From a virus: a DNA stretch of 21,238 nt. Positions within the stretch are counted from its first letter, which is position 1, and each line of letters begins with the position of its first letter. A model generated the notes under the pieces. That model saw only the letters and a list, made by a program, of their open reading frames with translations, was not told the origin of the DNA and did not search any database. A program made the translations under genes and the position numbers. The stretch lies in the IMG/VR virus record IMGVR_UViG_3300005841_000089, positions 1-21,238 of that record; one strand, written 5' to 3'. Below are positions 6,705 to 13,208 of the stretch, in pieces.

Positions 6705-8504
6705 TCAGACGACGAGCATCTCGTATTCTGGCGCTGCCTCTTCCGGCACGATCATCGGGGCAGTGGCATTTATCAGCCCGTCCACCCCGTCGATCTTGTT
6801 CGGACTGTTCGGCGTTTCCTTCTTCGGCAGCAGGCTGCCGTTCACGCGGCGGTCGACAACGACGTTGCCGATCATCCAGGCCAACACAGGATTGGCATCG
6901 TGGCGCAGACGAGCTGGTCCGGCCTTCACGCGAGCCTCGAGCTGCCTAGCCGGGTCAGTGACGTTGGCGGCGTTCTTGGGCAGTTGCACTGCGAATGGCT
7001 CGCCGCCGTCGTCGAAGTCTTCGTTGAGCCGCGACGCCATGGCGAGGCCGCTGTTCCACTGGTCGAATGTCGCGCGCCGAACAGCCAGCGCTTCCTTCAG
7101 GTCCCGCACCTGCTGCTCGATGACGCGATGGTCGATGAAGTCGCCGGGTGTTGCAACCAACGCGCTGGCAGCCACCCATTGCTTATAGAGCGCGGTCACC
7201 TGCTTCAGCGCGCCGTCCTGGCTGGAGAGCCGCGCTTCGGGCACGTAGAACCACGGCTTCACGAGCAGTTGGCCCGTCGGCGTTTCCGCGACCAGCACCA
7301 GCGCGGAAAGATCGTCGACGTTCGAAAGGTCGGCGCCGATGTAGCAGTCGAGACCGGCGAAATCGTCTAGGGTCAGCGTGGTGTCGCCGCAGAGCGCCCA
7401 CTGAGTTACGTTGAGCCAGGCCGATGCAGCACCTAGCCAGATATTTAGGTGCTTAGTCTTGAACTCGCCTTCGGCAGCCGGGCTCGCTTTGGCCTCGATC
7501 GCCCGCTTGGCAACCTCATCCCGCAACGGGCGCGAGGCATCGATCAGCGGGTTAGCCTTGATCCACTTGGAAGGGTCGAACGGATCGTCGCCAACCTTGC
7601 GATCGTCGCCGTAGTCTTCGGCGCGGTCGAGGGTGAAGATTATCGCGAAGATGTGCTCGGCGATGACAGAGCGTTCGAGCACCTTGGTCGCCAGGGTCCG
7701 TTGCTCGTAGCAGACGCCGTGCAGATTGAACCCGGCCGTGGTGATGATCCACATCAGCGGGTTACGCCGCGCACCGAAAGCCGAGTTCATCACGTCGAAC
7801 AAGCCGCGGTCAGAGTGGGCGTGCAGCTCGTCCATGGTGACAAGGTGCGGGTTGTGCCCGTCCTGGCTCTTGGCCTTCGCGTGCATGGGCTGCATGTAGC
7901 CGCCGTTGTCGCCGCAGGTGATCGACTTGGCCCACGGGATTAGCCCGAAAGCCTCCTGCAAAGCCGGCATCTTCTCCACCATGCGCTTGGCAGGGTGGAA
8001 CACCTTCTTGGCCTGATCAAACGTCGTCGCCGCGGTAAGTACCTGAGGCCCTGGCTCGTTCTCGCAGGCCAGACAGTAGAGTGACACCAGCGCCGTCTTC
8101 GTCGACTTCGCGTTCTTGCGCGCGACCTCTTCATAGACGGAGGTGAAGCGCCTGCCGCCGGTGTCATGCCGACGCCAGCCGAAGACCAGCGCCAGGACGA
8201 AAACCTGAAACGGCTCCAACGTGATCGTCGGTGTGTCCCAGACACCTTCAACGTGGGGCAGCTTCTCCGCGAAGTCGCAGACATCGTTGGCGTGCCACGG
8301 GTCGAAGTAGTACCCCCACGCCTTCGTCTTTGCGCGCTTCAGGTCGTCGAGGTGCCGCTGAGCCGCCAGCCGAACCCACTTGCAGTGCCGCTTCTGCTTC
8401 TTATCACCAGCTGCTGCTTTCGCGTACGCCAGTGCGACCGAGGCGTAGTCTCTAGCGTGCCCCGTGTCCGTTGCGCTTGAACGGGTTGCCCGGCTTCGTG
8501 GCAT
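6705..8504 (-). CDS. Terminase large subunit (TerL)
   Basis: A 599-residue packaging motor and nuclease. The ATPase half has the degenerate Walker A 'EVARKNAKSTKTA' (about residues 126-138) and Walker B 'HLVTMDELHAHSD' (Asp225/Glu226). The nuclease half begins near 'DCYIGADLSNVDDLSAL', whose Asp392 fits the first metal ligand. I chose ATG 8504 over the upstream GTG 8513 because a GGAGG lies 8 bases before the ATG and overlaps the region of the GTG. The gene overlaps the TerS 3' end by about 50 bases. TerL cuts concatemeric DNA and drives it through the portal. Length is normal for the family. Confidence 0.95.
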   Translation of the reverse strand: MPRSRATRSSATDTGHARDYASVALAYAKAAAGDKKQKRHCKWVRLAAQRHLDDLKRAKTKAWGYYFDPWHANDVCDFAEKLPHVEGVWDTPTITLEPFQVFVLALVFGWRRHDTGGRRFTSVYEEVARKNAKSTKTALVSLYCLACENEPGPQVLTAATTFDQAKKVFHPAKRMVEKMPALQEAFGLIPWAKSITCGDNGGYMQPMHAKAKSQDGHNPHLVTMDELHAHSDRGLFDVMNSAFGARRNPLMWIITTAGFNLHGVCYEQRTLATKVLERSVIAEHIFAIIFTLDRAEDYGDDRKVGDDPFDPSKWIKANPLIDASRPLRDEVAKRAIEAKASPAAEGEFKTKHLNIWLGAASAWLNVTQWALCGDTTLTLDDFAGLDCYIGADLSNVDDLSALVLVAETPTGQLLVKPWFYVPEARLSSQDGALKQVTALYKQWVAASALVATPGDFIDHRVIEQQVRDLKEALAVRRATFDQWNSGLAMASRLNEDFDDGGEPFAVQLPKNAANVTDPARQLEARVKAGPARLRHDANPVLAWMIGNVVVDRRVNGSLLPKKETPNSPNKIDGVDGLINATAPMIVPEEAAPEYEMLVV

Positions 8505-8871
8505 CCGCGGCACCTCCGCTTCCTACGCGGCTTTTCGGGCCGGCAATCCTCAGGAGCTCTTCGTGCTGACGAAGTACCGTCAGGTAAGCGGCGGGCGGGG
8601 GCTCACCACCCGCGGAGAAGGCTTGACGGACCAGCGCTTCCAGCGAGCAGTAGCGAGCGAGCAGGGCGCTATCGACCTCGGTGACGCCAGCGGCCATGAC
8701 CCGGCCGAGCACCTCTTGCCAGACGAGGATCGCTTCCGGCGTCAGGTAGTCCGGCTGGATCGGCGGATCGCCGGGTACGATGATCTCGGTTTTGTCACCA
8801 TCCCGGAAGGGCCGGAGCGTGCCGGCCGCCGCCTTCTCGGTCGGCGTTTTCGGCTTGCGCCCGCGCTGCAT
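8452..8871 (-). CDS. Terminase small subunit (P27-like family)
   Basis: A 139-residue protein starting MQRGRKPKTPTEKAAAGT. I prefer ATG 8871 to the upstream TTG 8883 because the GGAGG ribosome site (5 bases before the ATG) overlaps the TTG. The opening 'RGRKPKPte.K...GTlRp.R', then 'PiqPdyLtpeA..vWqevlgrl', then 'lLaRYcslea' is characteristic of the P27/terminase_4 small subunit. This subunit recognises the packaging site and recruits TerL. The gene is immediately upstream of and overlapping TerL, as usual. Confidence 0.88.
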   Translation of the reverse strand: MQRGRKPKTPTEKAAAGTLRPFRDGDKTEIIVPGDPPIQPDYLTPEAILVWQEVLGRVMAAGVTEVDSALLARYCSLEALVRQAFSAGGEPPPAAYLTVLRQHEELLRIAGPKSRVGSGGAADATKPGNPFKRNGHGAR

Positions 8872-8943
8872 TCTGGCCTCCAAAATTTATATCGGCCCGA
8901 AAGTTTAATACGGGCGAGCGAAAAAAGGCCTCGGTATACGGTC

Positions 8944-9294
8944 CTAGGGGTAGCTGCGGCCGATCTTTGACCTCCCCCCCGGGGTGCGCGACCTCGCGCG
9001 TGCCCTGCTGGCCTCTTCAGCCGTCTTCACCTGGTGGCAGGGATCGCAGATGCCTTGGTAGTTCTCGCGATCATCAGTGCCGCCTTCGGCCTTCGGGATC
9101 TTATGGTCTGCGATCGTTGAAGGCGTGACGCGCCCCGCATCGAGACAAGGGCGGCACAGGGGCTCCTCTTTGAGCACCTGTGCACGCATCAACTCATGAG
9201 CCCGACCGTAGCCGCGCTGCTGCCTGCTCTTGCGTGTGGTCGCCCAAGATTTCGCGCGAGGCTTCTGCTTGAGGCTAGGTGGACGGCTGGGCAC
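8944..9294 (-). CDS. HNH endonuclease next to the terminase genes
   Basis: A 116-residue protein with a GTG start at 9294, overlapping by one base the stop of a small upstream ORF (TAGTG). The basic N-terminus is followed by Cys47-x2-Cys50, the 'IADHKIPKAEGGTDDRENYQ' segment (Asp63-His64, Asn78) and Cys83-x2-Cys86-His87, with Lys90. This is the zinc-bound HNH fold. In HK97-type phages an HNH protein encoded beside TerS/TerL stimulates specific terminase cutting during packaging. Position, size and complete motif all support this role. A homing function is less likely because no intron or intergenic insertion is apparent. Confidence 0.9.
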   Translation of the reverse strand: MPSRPPSLKQKPRAKSWATTRKSRQQRGYGRAHELMRAQVLKEEPLCRPCLDAGRVTPSTIADHKIPKAEGGTDDRENYQGICDPCHQVKTAEEASRARARSRTPGGRSKIGRSYP

Positions 9295-9425
9295 TAGGTA
9301 CGCTTCGCGCGCCCCACCAGAAGCGAGGTGCTCCTGTTGGGTGGGGCGTTGGTGGCTAGGCCATGCGCGAACGCCTGCTGCTCCTGGCAGCGGATGAGCT
9401 GTTCTACTCCGTCGACGATTTGCAC
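9294..9425 (-). CDS. Possible 43-residue protein coupled to the HNH gene
   Basis: A GTG at 9425 follows the stop of the NusG-like gene after a single base. The frame runs 43 codons (VQIVDGVEQLIRCQEQQAFA...) and stops in a TAGTG one-base overlap with the HNH start. Filling the gap exactly and coupling to both neighbours argues that it is real. The lack of a strong ribosome site and lack of any recognisable family argue for caution. The N-terminal half is helical. The C-terminal half is basic and is encoded by a 9-bp inverted repeat (9310-9318/9340-9348), so part of the sequence may instead serve an RNA structure. Confidence 0.45.
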   Translation of the reverse strand: MQIVDGVEQLIRCQEQQAFAHGLATNAPPNRSTSLLVGRAKRT

Positions 9426-9426
9426 G

Positions 9427-9984
9427 TCAAGCGGCCTGATCGTGCGCGGGCAGTAGGTTGTGGGCAGCGATCTTCACGGGGATGTTGAACCCGGGAAAGT
9501 CGACCAGGATGAAGCGACCGCGTTGACCTCTGACGCTGCCTAGCAATCCTTCGAAGCCGGCATCAGCGAAGGTCACCAGTTCACCCGCATGGAAGGTGCG
9601 GGCCGCTGCGCGCGGTCGGCCGCGTTGCTCAGCAAGCCGCAAGGCGTCGAGAGCACGATCAGCCACACGGGGGTAGATGTCGAGATGACGGAACACGCCG
9701 AAGTTGGGCAGCATGACAGTGACGTGGCTGCGTGCCGCCTCATCCCATACGACGCGCGATGGTGCCGGTTGCCGCGAGATCGCTACCAGCTCGGGCAGCC
9801 GGTCGTATTCCGAGAACACAATGGTGGGCGTCATAGGCGACGCGACCTCCTTCCGGTCGCGTGAGCGCGCCAGGCGGACCGTTCGGGTCTCCTGCGGCGT
9901 CCACGCCTGGAAGCCCGCCTGCTGTAGAGCCGTGGTCAATGGGATCGTGCGGCTGGGTGCCGTGCGTAGGATGCACCAGTTCAT
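9427..9984 (-). CDS. NusG-like transcription elongation/antitermination protein
   Basis: A 185-residue protein, the right length for NusG. The N-terminus 'MNWCILRTAPSRTIPLTTAL' and 'AGFQAWTPQETRTVR' match the NGN-domain opening (single-residue-W, then 'L...Gf.aw.P'). 'TPTIVFSEYDRLPELVAI' corresponds to the strand that binds RNA polymerase. Residues 131-180 (FHAGELVTFADAGFEGLLGS... to NLLPA) form a KOW-type domain. Specialised NusG paralogues (RfaH, LoaP, phage types) bind RNA polymerase and let it pass terminators. The ATG overlaps the upstream stop by four bases (ATGA). It sits exactly between replication and packaging genes, so a late-operon read-through role is inferred. Confidence 0.75.
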   Translation of the reverse strand: MNWCILRTAPSRTIPLTTALQQAGFQAWTPQETRTVRLARSRDRKEVASPMTPTIVFSEYDRLPELVAISRQPAPSRVVWDEAARSHVTVMLPNFGVFRHLDIYPRVADRALDALRLAEQRGRPRAAARTFHAGELVTFADAGFEGLLGSVRGQRGRFILVDFPGFNIPVKIAAHNLLPAHDQAA

Positions 9985-10391
9985 CGCTGGCCACCGGAGC
10001 CGAGGGGCATGCGATATGTGTGGCTGTGGGGCACCGCGTTCAGCAGCCGGGCTATCCGCGCCATCGCCACATTGCCCTCATGGTAGGTAAAGGTCAGGTT
10101 GGTGCACGCGGTATTCCGCAACTTCTGACGGAGACGAAGCAGCAGCACAGCCAAAGCCTGCGGCTCGGTGCACCATGCGAAATGCACAGCGAACACGCCG
10201 TCATCTAGGTCTTCAGAACAGTTGATGCCGGCGATGCAGCGCTCGCCTTCAAGGGCTAAGATTGCGGGCTTGTCCCAGCATGCGGGAGGGAAGCGCATCC
10301 AGCCATTCTCTTGGAGAAGCAAGCCAGCACGATAGGCCGCGGTCATCCCCACTTGCGATTGGCATAGCTTGTCGACCTCAGTGATCGTCAC
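9981..10391 (-). CDS. GNAT-like acetyltransferase fold protein, function unknown
   Basis: I start this gene at GTG 10391 (four-base GTGA overlap with the preceding stop, AGGAG upstream), giving 136 residues. The longer frame to 10568 only runs antisense through its neighbour. It contains 'DKPAILALEGERCIAGINC', a central 'AVHFAWCTEPQALAVLLLRL', and a C-terminal 'FTYHEGNVAMARIARLLNAV' followed by HSHTYRMPL. The last portion resembles the closing N..A..l...G....Y.m motif of GNAT proteins. The acetyl-CoA loop (Q/RxxGxG/A) is not clear, so catalysis is uncertain. Coupled on both sides inside the early-left operon. Confidence 0.5.
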   Translation of the reverse strand: MTITEVDKLCQSQVGMTAAYRAGLLLQENGWMRFPPACWDKPAILALEGERCIAGINCSEDLDDGVFAVHFAWCTEPQALAVLLLRLRQKLRNTACTNLTFTYHEGNVAMARIARLLNAVPHSHTYRMPLGSGGQR

Positions 10392-11158
10392 GCTGCGATC
10401 TCCTGAATGCTGACACAGCTGGGGCAGTCTGCTTCGACGCCCTCGAGTGTGAGGACCCGTCGAATGTCCTGGCACATGCCGCATGATGGTTCCGCGCGCT
10501 GGACCGGTTCGGGCAGCTGGCGTGACCGGGCTGAGCGCAAGACGTAGGAGCCATCCTCCTCGCGCCACAGGTAGCCGTAAGTCTCAGCCATGCGCTTCCA
10601 CCGCTCCGGTAGCGCATCGATCTCGGATTGGTCGCTAGCCTCGGCCGCGAGACGCCTCATTGCCTCGTCGAAGCGCGCCTGCTGCTCCCGACGCACGGCC
10701 AGTTCCGCGGAACGCCTACTCCGCAGCGCTTCGTCGTTCCGCTCCCATCTGCCAAGGATCTCTACGCACTCGGACGTGCTCGGAAAGAACCTGCACGTGC
10801 GGAGCGCCTCAGCGACTAGGAACTCGAGCGCGGACTTCGGGTACGTGCCGATGGCCAACTCGTAAGCGCGCACGCGCAGCTTTCCCGTAACCTCGTCGTC
10901 CTTGCGTCGCGGCAGCGTGGTCAACATGCGGAGGCAGCGGTCCAGGAACTGCGCATCTCCGGTCGCGAGTGGCGGGAGCGGCATGGTGGCGATCGCCATG
11001 GCGGCGTCGAGCTGTTCATCGGACAGTCGAAGCGCCGGCGCCGAAGATCCGCTCGTCAAGCTCTCGCTCGAAGCCGTCTCGCTGATCGACGTCGAGATGG
11101 CTGGGAGAAGTTCGCCTACCGGTCGCGCCGGACGGGAGTTGGTGGGGTGGTCGGTCAT
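10388..11158 (-). CDS. Probable phage replication protein (helicase-loader-like) with C-terminal CxxC...CxxC
   Basis: The ATG at 11158 (AAAAGAGAA upstream) gives 256 residues. Residues 1-45 are Ser/Thr-rich and disordered. Residues 46-140 are helical, including 'KSALEFLVAEALRTCRFFPS' and 'ECVEILGRW', a pattern I associate with phage replication accessory proteins. Residues 140-200 form a charged helix. The C-terminus has Cys226-x2-Cys229 and Cys245-x2-Cys248, a likely zinc ribbon. It follows the initiator-like gene and overlaps it by 143 bases in another frame. An alternative ATG at 10999 would remove the overlap but has no ribosome site. A helicase-loader role is inference from order (initiator, then loader). 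Confidence 0.5.
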   Translation of the reverse strand: MTDHPTNSRPARPVGELLPAISTSISETASSESLTSGSSAPALRLSDEQLDAAMAIATMPLPPLATGDAQFLDRCLRMLTTLPRRKDDEVTGKLRVRAYELAIGTYPKSALEFLVAEALRTCRFFPSTSECVEILGRWERNDEALRSRRSAELAVRREQQARFDEAMRRLAAEASDQSEIDALPERWKRMAETYGYLWREEDGSYVLRSARSRQLPEPVQRAEPSCGMCQDIRRVLTLEGVEADCPSCVSIQEIAA

Positions 11159-11702
11159 TTCTCTTTTCTCGCGGGTCGTAGGCTCCGCCCCAGCCGAGGG
11201 CGACAATGGCTTCGAGCAGACGGCCAGGGGGCCACTCGTCGTCAGCCATCCCTTCGACCTTCCGGACAAACTGGCGGTGCGCCGTCGCGGTATTCGTCGA
11301 GTTCTTGGTCTTCCGGTTCTTCAGCAGATCCGCCCAGACGTCCGGATCGGCCCAAGCGGGGCAGGGAAAATCTACCGGGAAGCGGTGCCCCTTACGCGCG
11401 GGCGGGGTATCCCCATCCGGGTGGGTAGGGGCGGGGGGGTTAGAATTATTTTCATTGGGGGGGAGGGGAAGGGAGGGCGAAACGTCACCGGCGTCACAAA
11501 CGTCACTTTCGTCACATGTGACGGTCTGTGACGCTTTGAGACGTTCGCGTTCACGCCACTCGGCCGTTCGCCGGGCGCCAGATGACTTCGGCTTCGGCTC
11601 TGCGCGAACCTGCGCCTCCAGCTCAGCGATCGCGGCGAGCAACGCGTCACCCGTGACGCCGGCGGCGATCAGATGCTTCACGGCTGTTGCGATGACGCTC
11701 AC
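11016..11702 (-). CDS. Phage replication initiator-like protein (contains candidate origin)
   Basis: GTG at 11702 overlaps the preceding stop by four bases, giving 228 residues. The N-terminal helices (VKHLIAAGVTGDALLAAIAE, LEAQVRAEP) lead into a basic 'GARRTAEWRERERLK' segment. A low-complexity linker follows, rich in Asp then Pro (TCDESDVCDAGDVS; SLPLPPN). The C-terminal domain 'FPCPAWADPDVWADLLKNRK' plus 'LLEAIVALGWGGAYDP' has the W...GW.g.Y.P ending seen in DnaT/phage replication proteins. The linker is encoded by 9-bp spaced DNA repeats and G-tracts, as in lambda O, where the origin lies within the initiator gene. The biochemical role is inferred. Confidence 0.6.
   Translation of the reverse strand: MSVIATAVKHLIAAGVTGDALLAAIAELEAQVRAEPKPKSSGARRTAEWRERERLKASQTVTCDESDVCDAGDVSPSLPLPPNENNSNPPAPTHPDGDTPPARKGHRFPVDFPCPAWADPDVWADLLKNRKTKNSTNTATAHRQFVRKVEGMADDEWPPGRLLEAIVALGWGGAYDPREKRNDRPPHQLPSGATGRRTSPSHLDVDQRDGFERELDERIFGAGASTVR
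11419..11477 (+). other. Two G-quadruplex-type tracts flanking an AT-rich core
   Basis: The plus strand has two sets of four closely spaced G-runs: 11419-11439 (runs of 3, 3, 4 and 7 G) and 11457-11477 (runs of 7, 4, 3 and 3 G). Between them lies a 17-bp AT-rich core (11440-11456, containing GAATTATTTTC). This is inside the replication-initiator-like gene and directly adjacent to the CGTCAC repeats. An easily melted core beside repeats is how plasmid and phage origins are built. G-tracts on one strand could hold it open. Role inferred. Confidence 0.5.
11483..11533. repeat. Candidate replication-origin iterons (CGTCAC repeats and palindrome)
   Basis: CGTCAC occurs at 11483, 11492, 11501 and 11510, exactly 9 bp apart. 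It is followed by inverted copies GTGACG at 11518 and 11528. The fourth and fifth copies form a perfect 14-bp palindrome CGTCACATGTGACG (11510-11523). A further divergent pair (CGTCAC 11645, GTGACG 11653) lies 110 bp away in the same gene. The array lies in the coding region for the linker of the initiator-like protein, next to an AT-rich core. Iterons inside the initiator gene are the established arrangement in lambdoid phages. That these act as an origin here is inference. Confidence 0.55.
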
Positions 11703-12073
11703 ACGACCCGCCAGTCGATTTCGGGCCACAATGCACGTGCCAAGGCCCATCTCAGTGGGAAGTCGCGGACAACGAAGCCTTTGCTGTCCTCTACGACCTG
11801 GCGGCCGTTCTCGACATACGTGAAGTCAGCAGTGAGCCGCGCCTGCTGTCCGTTCTCCAGCATGACGGGTTGACCTGCGACCTCGAACCGGAACACGGGT
11901 TGCTGTTCCAGCCGCTCGATCTTGCCGGCGCGCTGGAGCAGATGCAGTTCGTTGCACCGCTTCGCCTCCCGGCGGCTGGCATGCTCGTGCCCATGAAGGC
12001 AGTTTGACTTCTTGGCGCCGTACTTGCTGCCCGAGGCCTTCTTCTGAGCGAAGGGATTGAACGCCGCTGTCAT
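11699..12073 (-). CDS. DUF1064 family protein (putative nuclease)
   Basis: A 124-residue protein (MTAAFNPFAQKK) with a four-base ATGA overlap with the upstream gene. 'SKYGAKKSNCLHGHEHASRR' and 'EAKRCNELHLLQRAGKIERL' then 'QPVFRF' form the canonical DUF1064 opening (kYgakk...DS..EAkry.EL.llqraG.I..le.Qp.f.l). 'LTADFTYVENGRQVVEDSKG' gives the acidic D...E-D-x-K signature of a restriction-endonuclease-like fold (Asp in 'ADF', Glu-Asp, Lys). Such proteins are common in phage replication/recombination modules and are thought to be nucleases. Here the usual DS..E is 'AS..E'. Substrate is unknown. Confidence 0.85.
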   Translation of the reverse strand: MTAAFNPFAQKKASGSKYGAKKSNCLHGHEHASRREAKRCNELHLLQRAGKIERLEQQPVFRFEVAGQPVMLENGQQARLTADFTYVENGRQVVEDSKGFVVRDFPLRWALARALWPEIDWRVV

Positions 12074-12309
12074 ATCGGCATCTCGAGCTGTGGGTCCGGG
12101 TTGTGGATGAGGAAATCGTCCCGGGCCAATCGAGCGGCATCCAGAGCCATCATCGCTTGGCCCATCTCCAAAGCCGCCGCGTCCACCTTCTCACGCGCAC
12201 GCGCCAGCCGCCGCTCTGCATGGGCGATCAGCTCGTGATGTTGTTCGAGGCTGGCAGGAGCGGCAGTGAGAGCCGCTTCGATCTCAGCGCGAGACGGTAG
12301 CCGGGTCAC
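12070..12309 (-). CDS. Small helical protein of unknown function
   Basis: A 79-residue protein with a GTG start overlapping the upstream stop by four bases. It consists mostly of a long amphipathic helix (residues 22-68: HHELIAHAERRLARAREKVD, then AALEMGQAMMALDAARLARD) likely to form a coiled coil, followed by a short tail NPDPQLEMPI. It is coupled to DUF1064 downstream (ATGA). No family recognised. It could be an accessory factor for its neighbours. Confidence 0.6.
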   Translation of the reverse strand: MTRLPSRAEIEAALTAAPASLEQHHELIAHAERRLARAREKVDAAALEMGQAMMALDAARLARDDFLIHNPDPQLEMPI

Positions 12310-12629
12310 TGTTGCGGCAAGCCCATCGCGGCGCGGGCTTCACCAGCCGAGTAGCCGGCATGGCGCAATGTCCAGTACTCGTCGCGGCGCACTGGATCGT
12401 CAGCGAACAGGCGGCGTTTACCGACCTGCCGCCCTTCAGCCTTCGCCTTGCGTAAGCCCTCGGCAGTCGCGCGGCGGTGCTCTTCGGCGCTGACACGCTG
12501 CCGCGGCACGCCGGGCTGTTCACGAACGATGTTGCGGATCCGGCGCGGCGACAGGTTGAAGCGTGCGGCAAGCGTCCGTGCAGATTCGGTGCGGTAGGCT
12601 TCGCGTATGACCTCGTCGCGCGGGTTCAT
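12306..12629 (-). CDS. Helix-turn-helix DNA-binding protein
   Basis: A 107-residue protein (MNPRDEVIREAYRTESARTL) with an ATG overlapping the previous stop (ATGA). Residues 6-36 fit a helix-turn-helix of the resolvase/sigma-r4 type ('ARTLAARFNLSPRRIRNIVR'). The middle is very basic (HRRATAEGLRKAKAEGRQVG). Residues 86-105 (WTLRHAGYSAGEARAAMGL) look like a second HTH-like pair. It probably binds DNA and regulates or organises the early-left region. No specific family name can be assigned. Confidence 0.6.
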   Translation of the reverse strand: MNPRDEVIREAYRTESARTLAARFNLSPRRIRNIVREQPGVPRQRVSAEEHRRATAEGLRKAKAEGRQVGKRRLFADDPVRRDEYWTLRHAGYSAGEARAAMGLPQQ

Positions 12630-13078
12630 GAGGTCCTCCGTGCGTCGTCGGCATCGACGATCGCCTGCATCTGAGGGATCAGAGGGCGGAACATCGCTGC
12701 AAGCACGGCCTCATCGATATGGCACCGCTGCCCGTCGGAGATCCGCTTCAGGTACTCGGCTACCGCGCCGGACAGCCCGGTCACCAGCGCCATGTCGTTC
12801 GCCGTCTGGGCCTCCTTCGGCGTCGCGGTCAGCCCGTAGAGAGCAAGGGCCTCGTTCAGTGCGGTTGGATCAGCGGCAAGACTGTTGAGCAGGTTCTCCG
12901 ACGCTGGCAGCGACGGGCCAGCGATGCCGCGGCGCACAGTGACCGTCTCCATGTCGGCGCGATCGGCGAAGGCGCCGGGCCCCATGTTGTTGGCGCAACG
13001 GCTCCAGCCGGCCGATATGGCCAACGACAGGTTTGTCTTGGATTGTGCGCTGCAGCGACGGACTTGTTTGTCAGCCAC
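12626..13078 (-). CDS. Hypothetical phage protein
   Basis: I start at GTG 13078 (GGAG nine bases upstream, MADKQVRRCSAQSKTNLSLA), giving 150 residues. The extra N-terminal stretch of the longer frame (to 13183) is proline- and arginine-rich and looks untranslated in this frame. The middle segment 'CANNMGPGAFADRADMETVT' and 'SLPASENLLNSLAADPTALN' suggests a conserved phage protein, with a helical C-terminus. I cannot name a family. Coupled downstream to the HTH gene by ATGA. It could be a regulator or host-modulating early protein. Confidence 0.55.
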   Translation of the reverse strand: MADKQVRRCSAQSKTNLSLAISAGWSRCANNMGPGAFADRADMETVTVRRGIAGPSLPASENLLNSLAADPTALNEALALYGLTATPKEAQTANDMALVTGLSGAVAEYLKRISDGQRCHIDEAVLAAMFRPLIPQMQAIVDADDARRTS

Positions 13079-13208
13079 GGCTAGTCTCCAGATCATGAAT
13101 AGGGGCAAGTATGGAAGCGGCCGCCGCGGGCGGGGGGCTATCGAGCGCGGCGGCCGATCCGGTCCAGGGCAGGCCGGATACAAAGTGGTGGGCGCGGGCG
13201 AGGGGCAC
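13071..13208 (-). CDS. Possible 45-residue ORF bridging Gp88-like and downstream genes
   Basis: A GTG directly follows the TAG stop of the Gp88-like gene. The frame runs 45 codons (VPLARAHHFVSGLPWTGSAA...) and ends eight bases inside the next gene. The exact bridging argues for it. The Ala/Pro-rich content and weak ribosome site argue against. No family recognised. The alternative is a 130-base untranslated spacer. Confidence 0.25.
   Translation of the reverse strand: MPLARAHHFVSGLPWTGSAAALDSPPPAAAASILAPIHDLETSRG

Noticed and set aside
9310-9348. Inverted repeat as an intrinsic terminator before the HNH gene
   Set aside because: The 9-bp stem has a 21-base loop and no U-run on the minus strand, and it lies inside an ORF coupled to the next gene, so termination is not supported.
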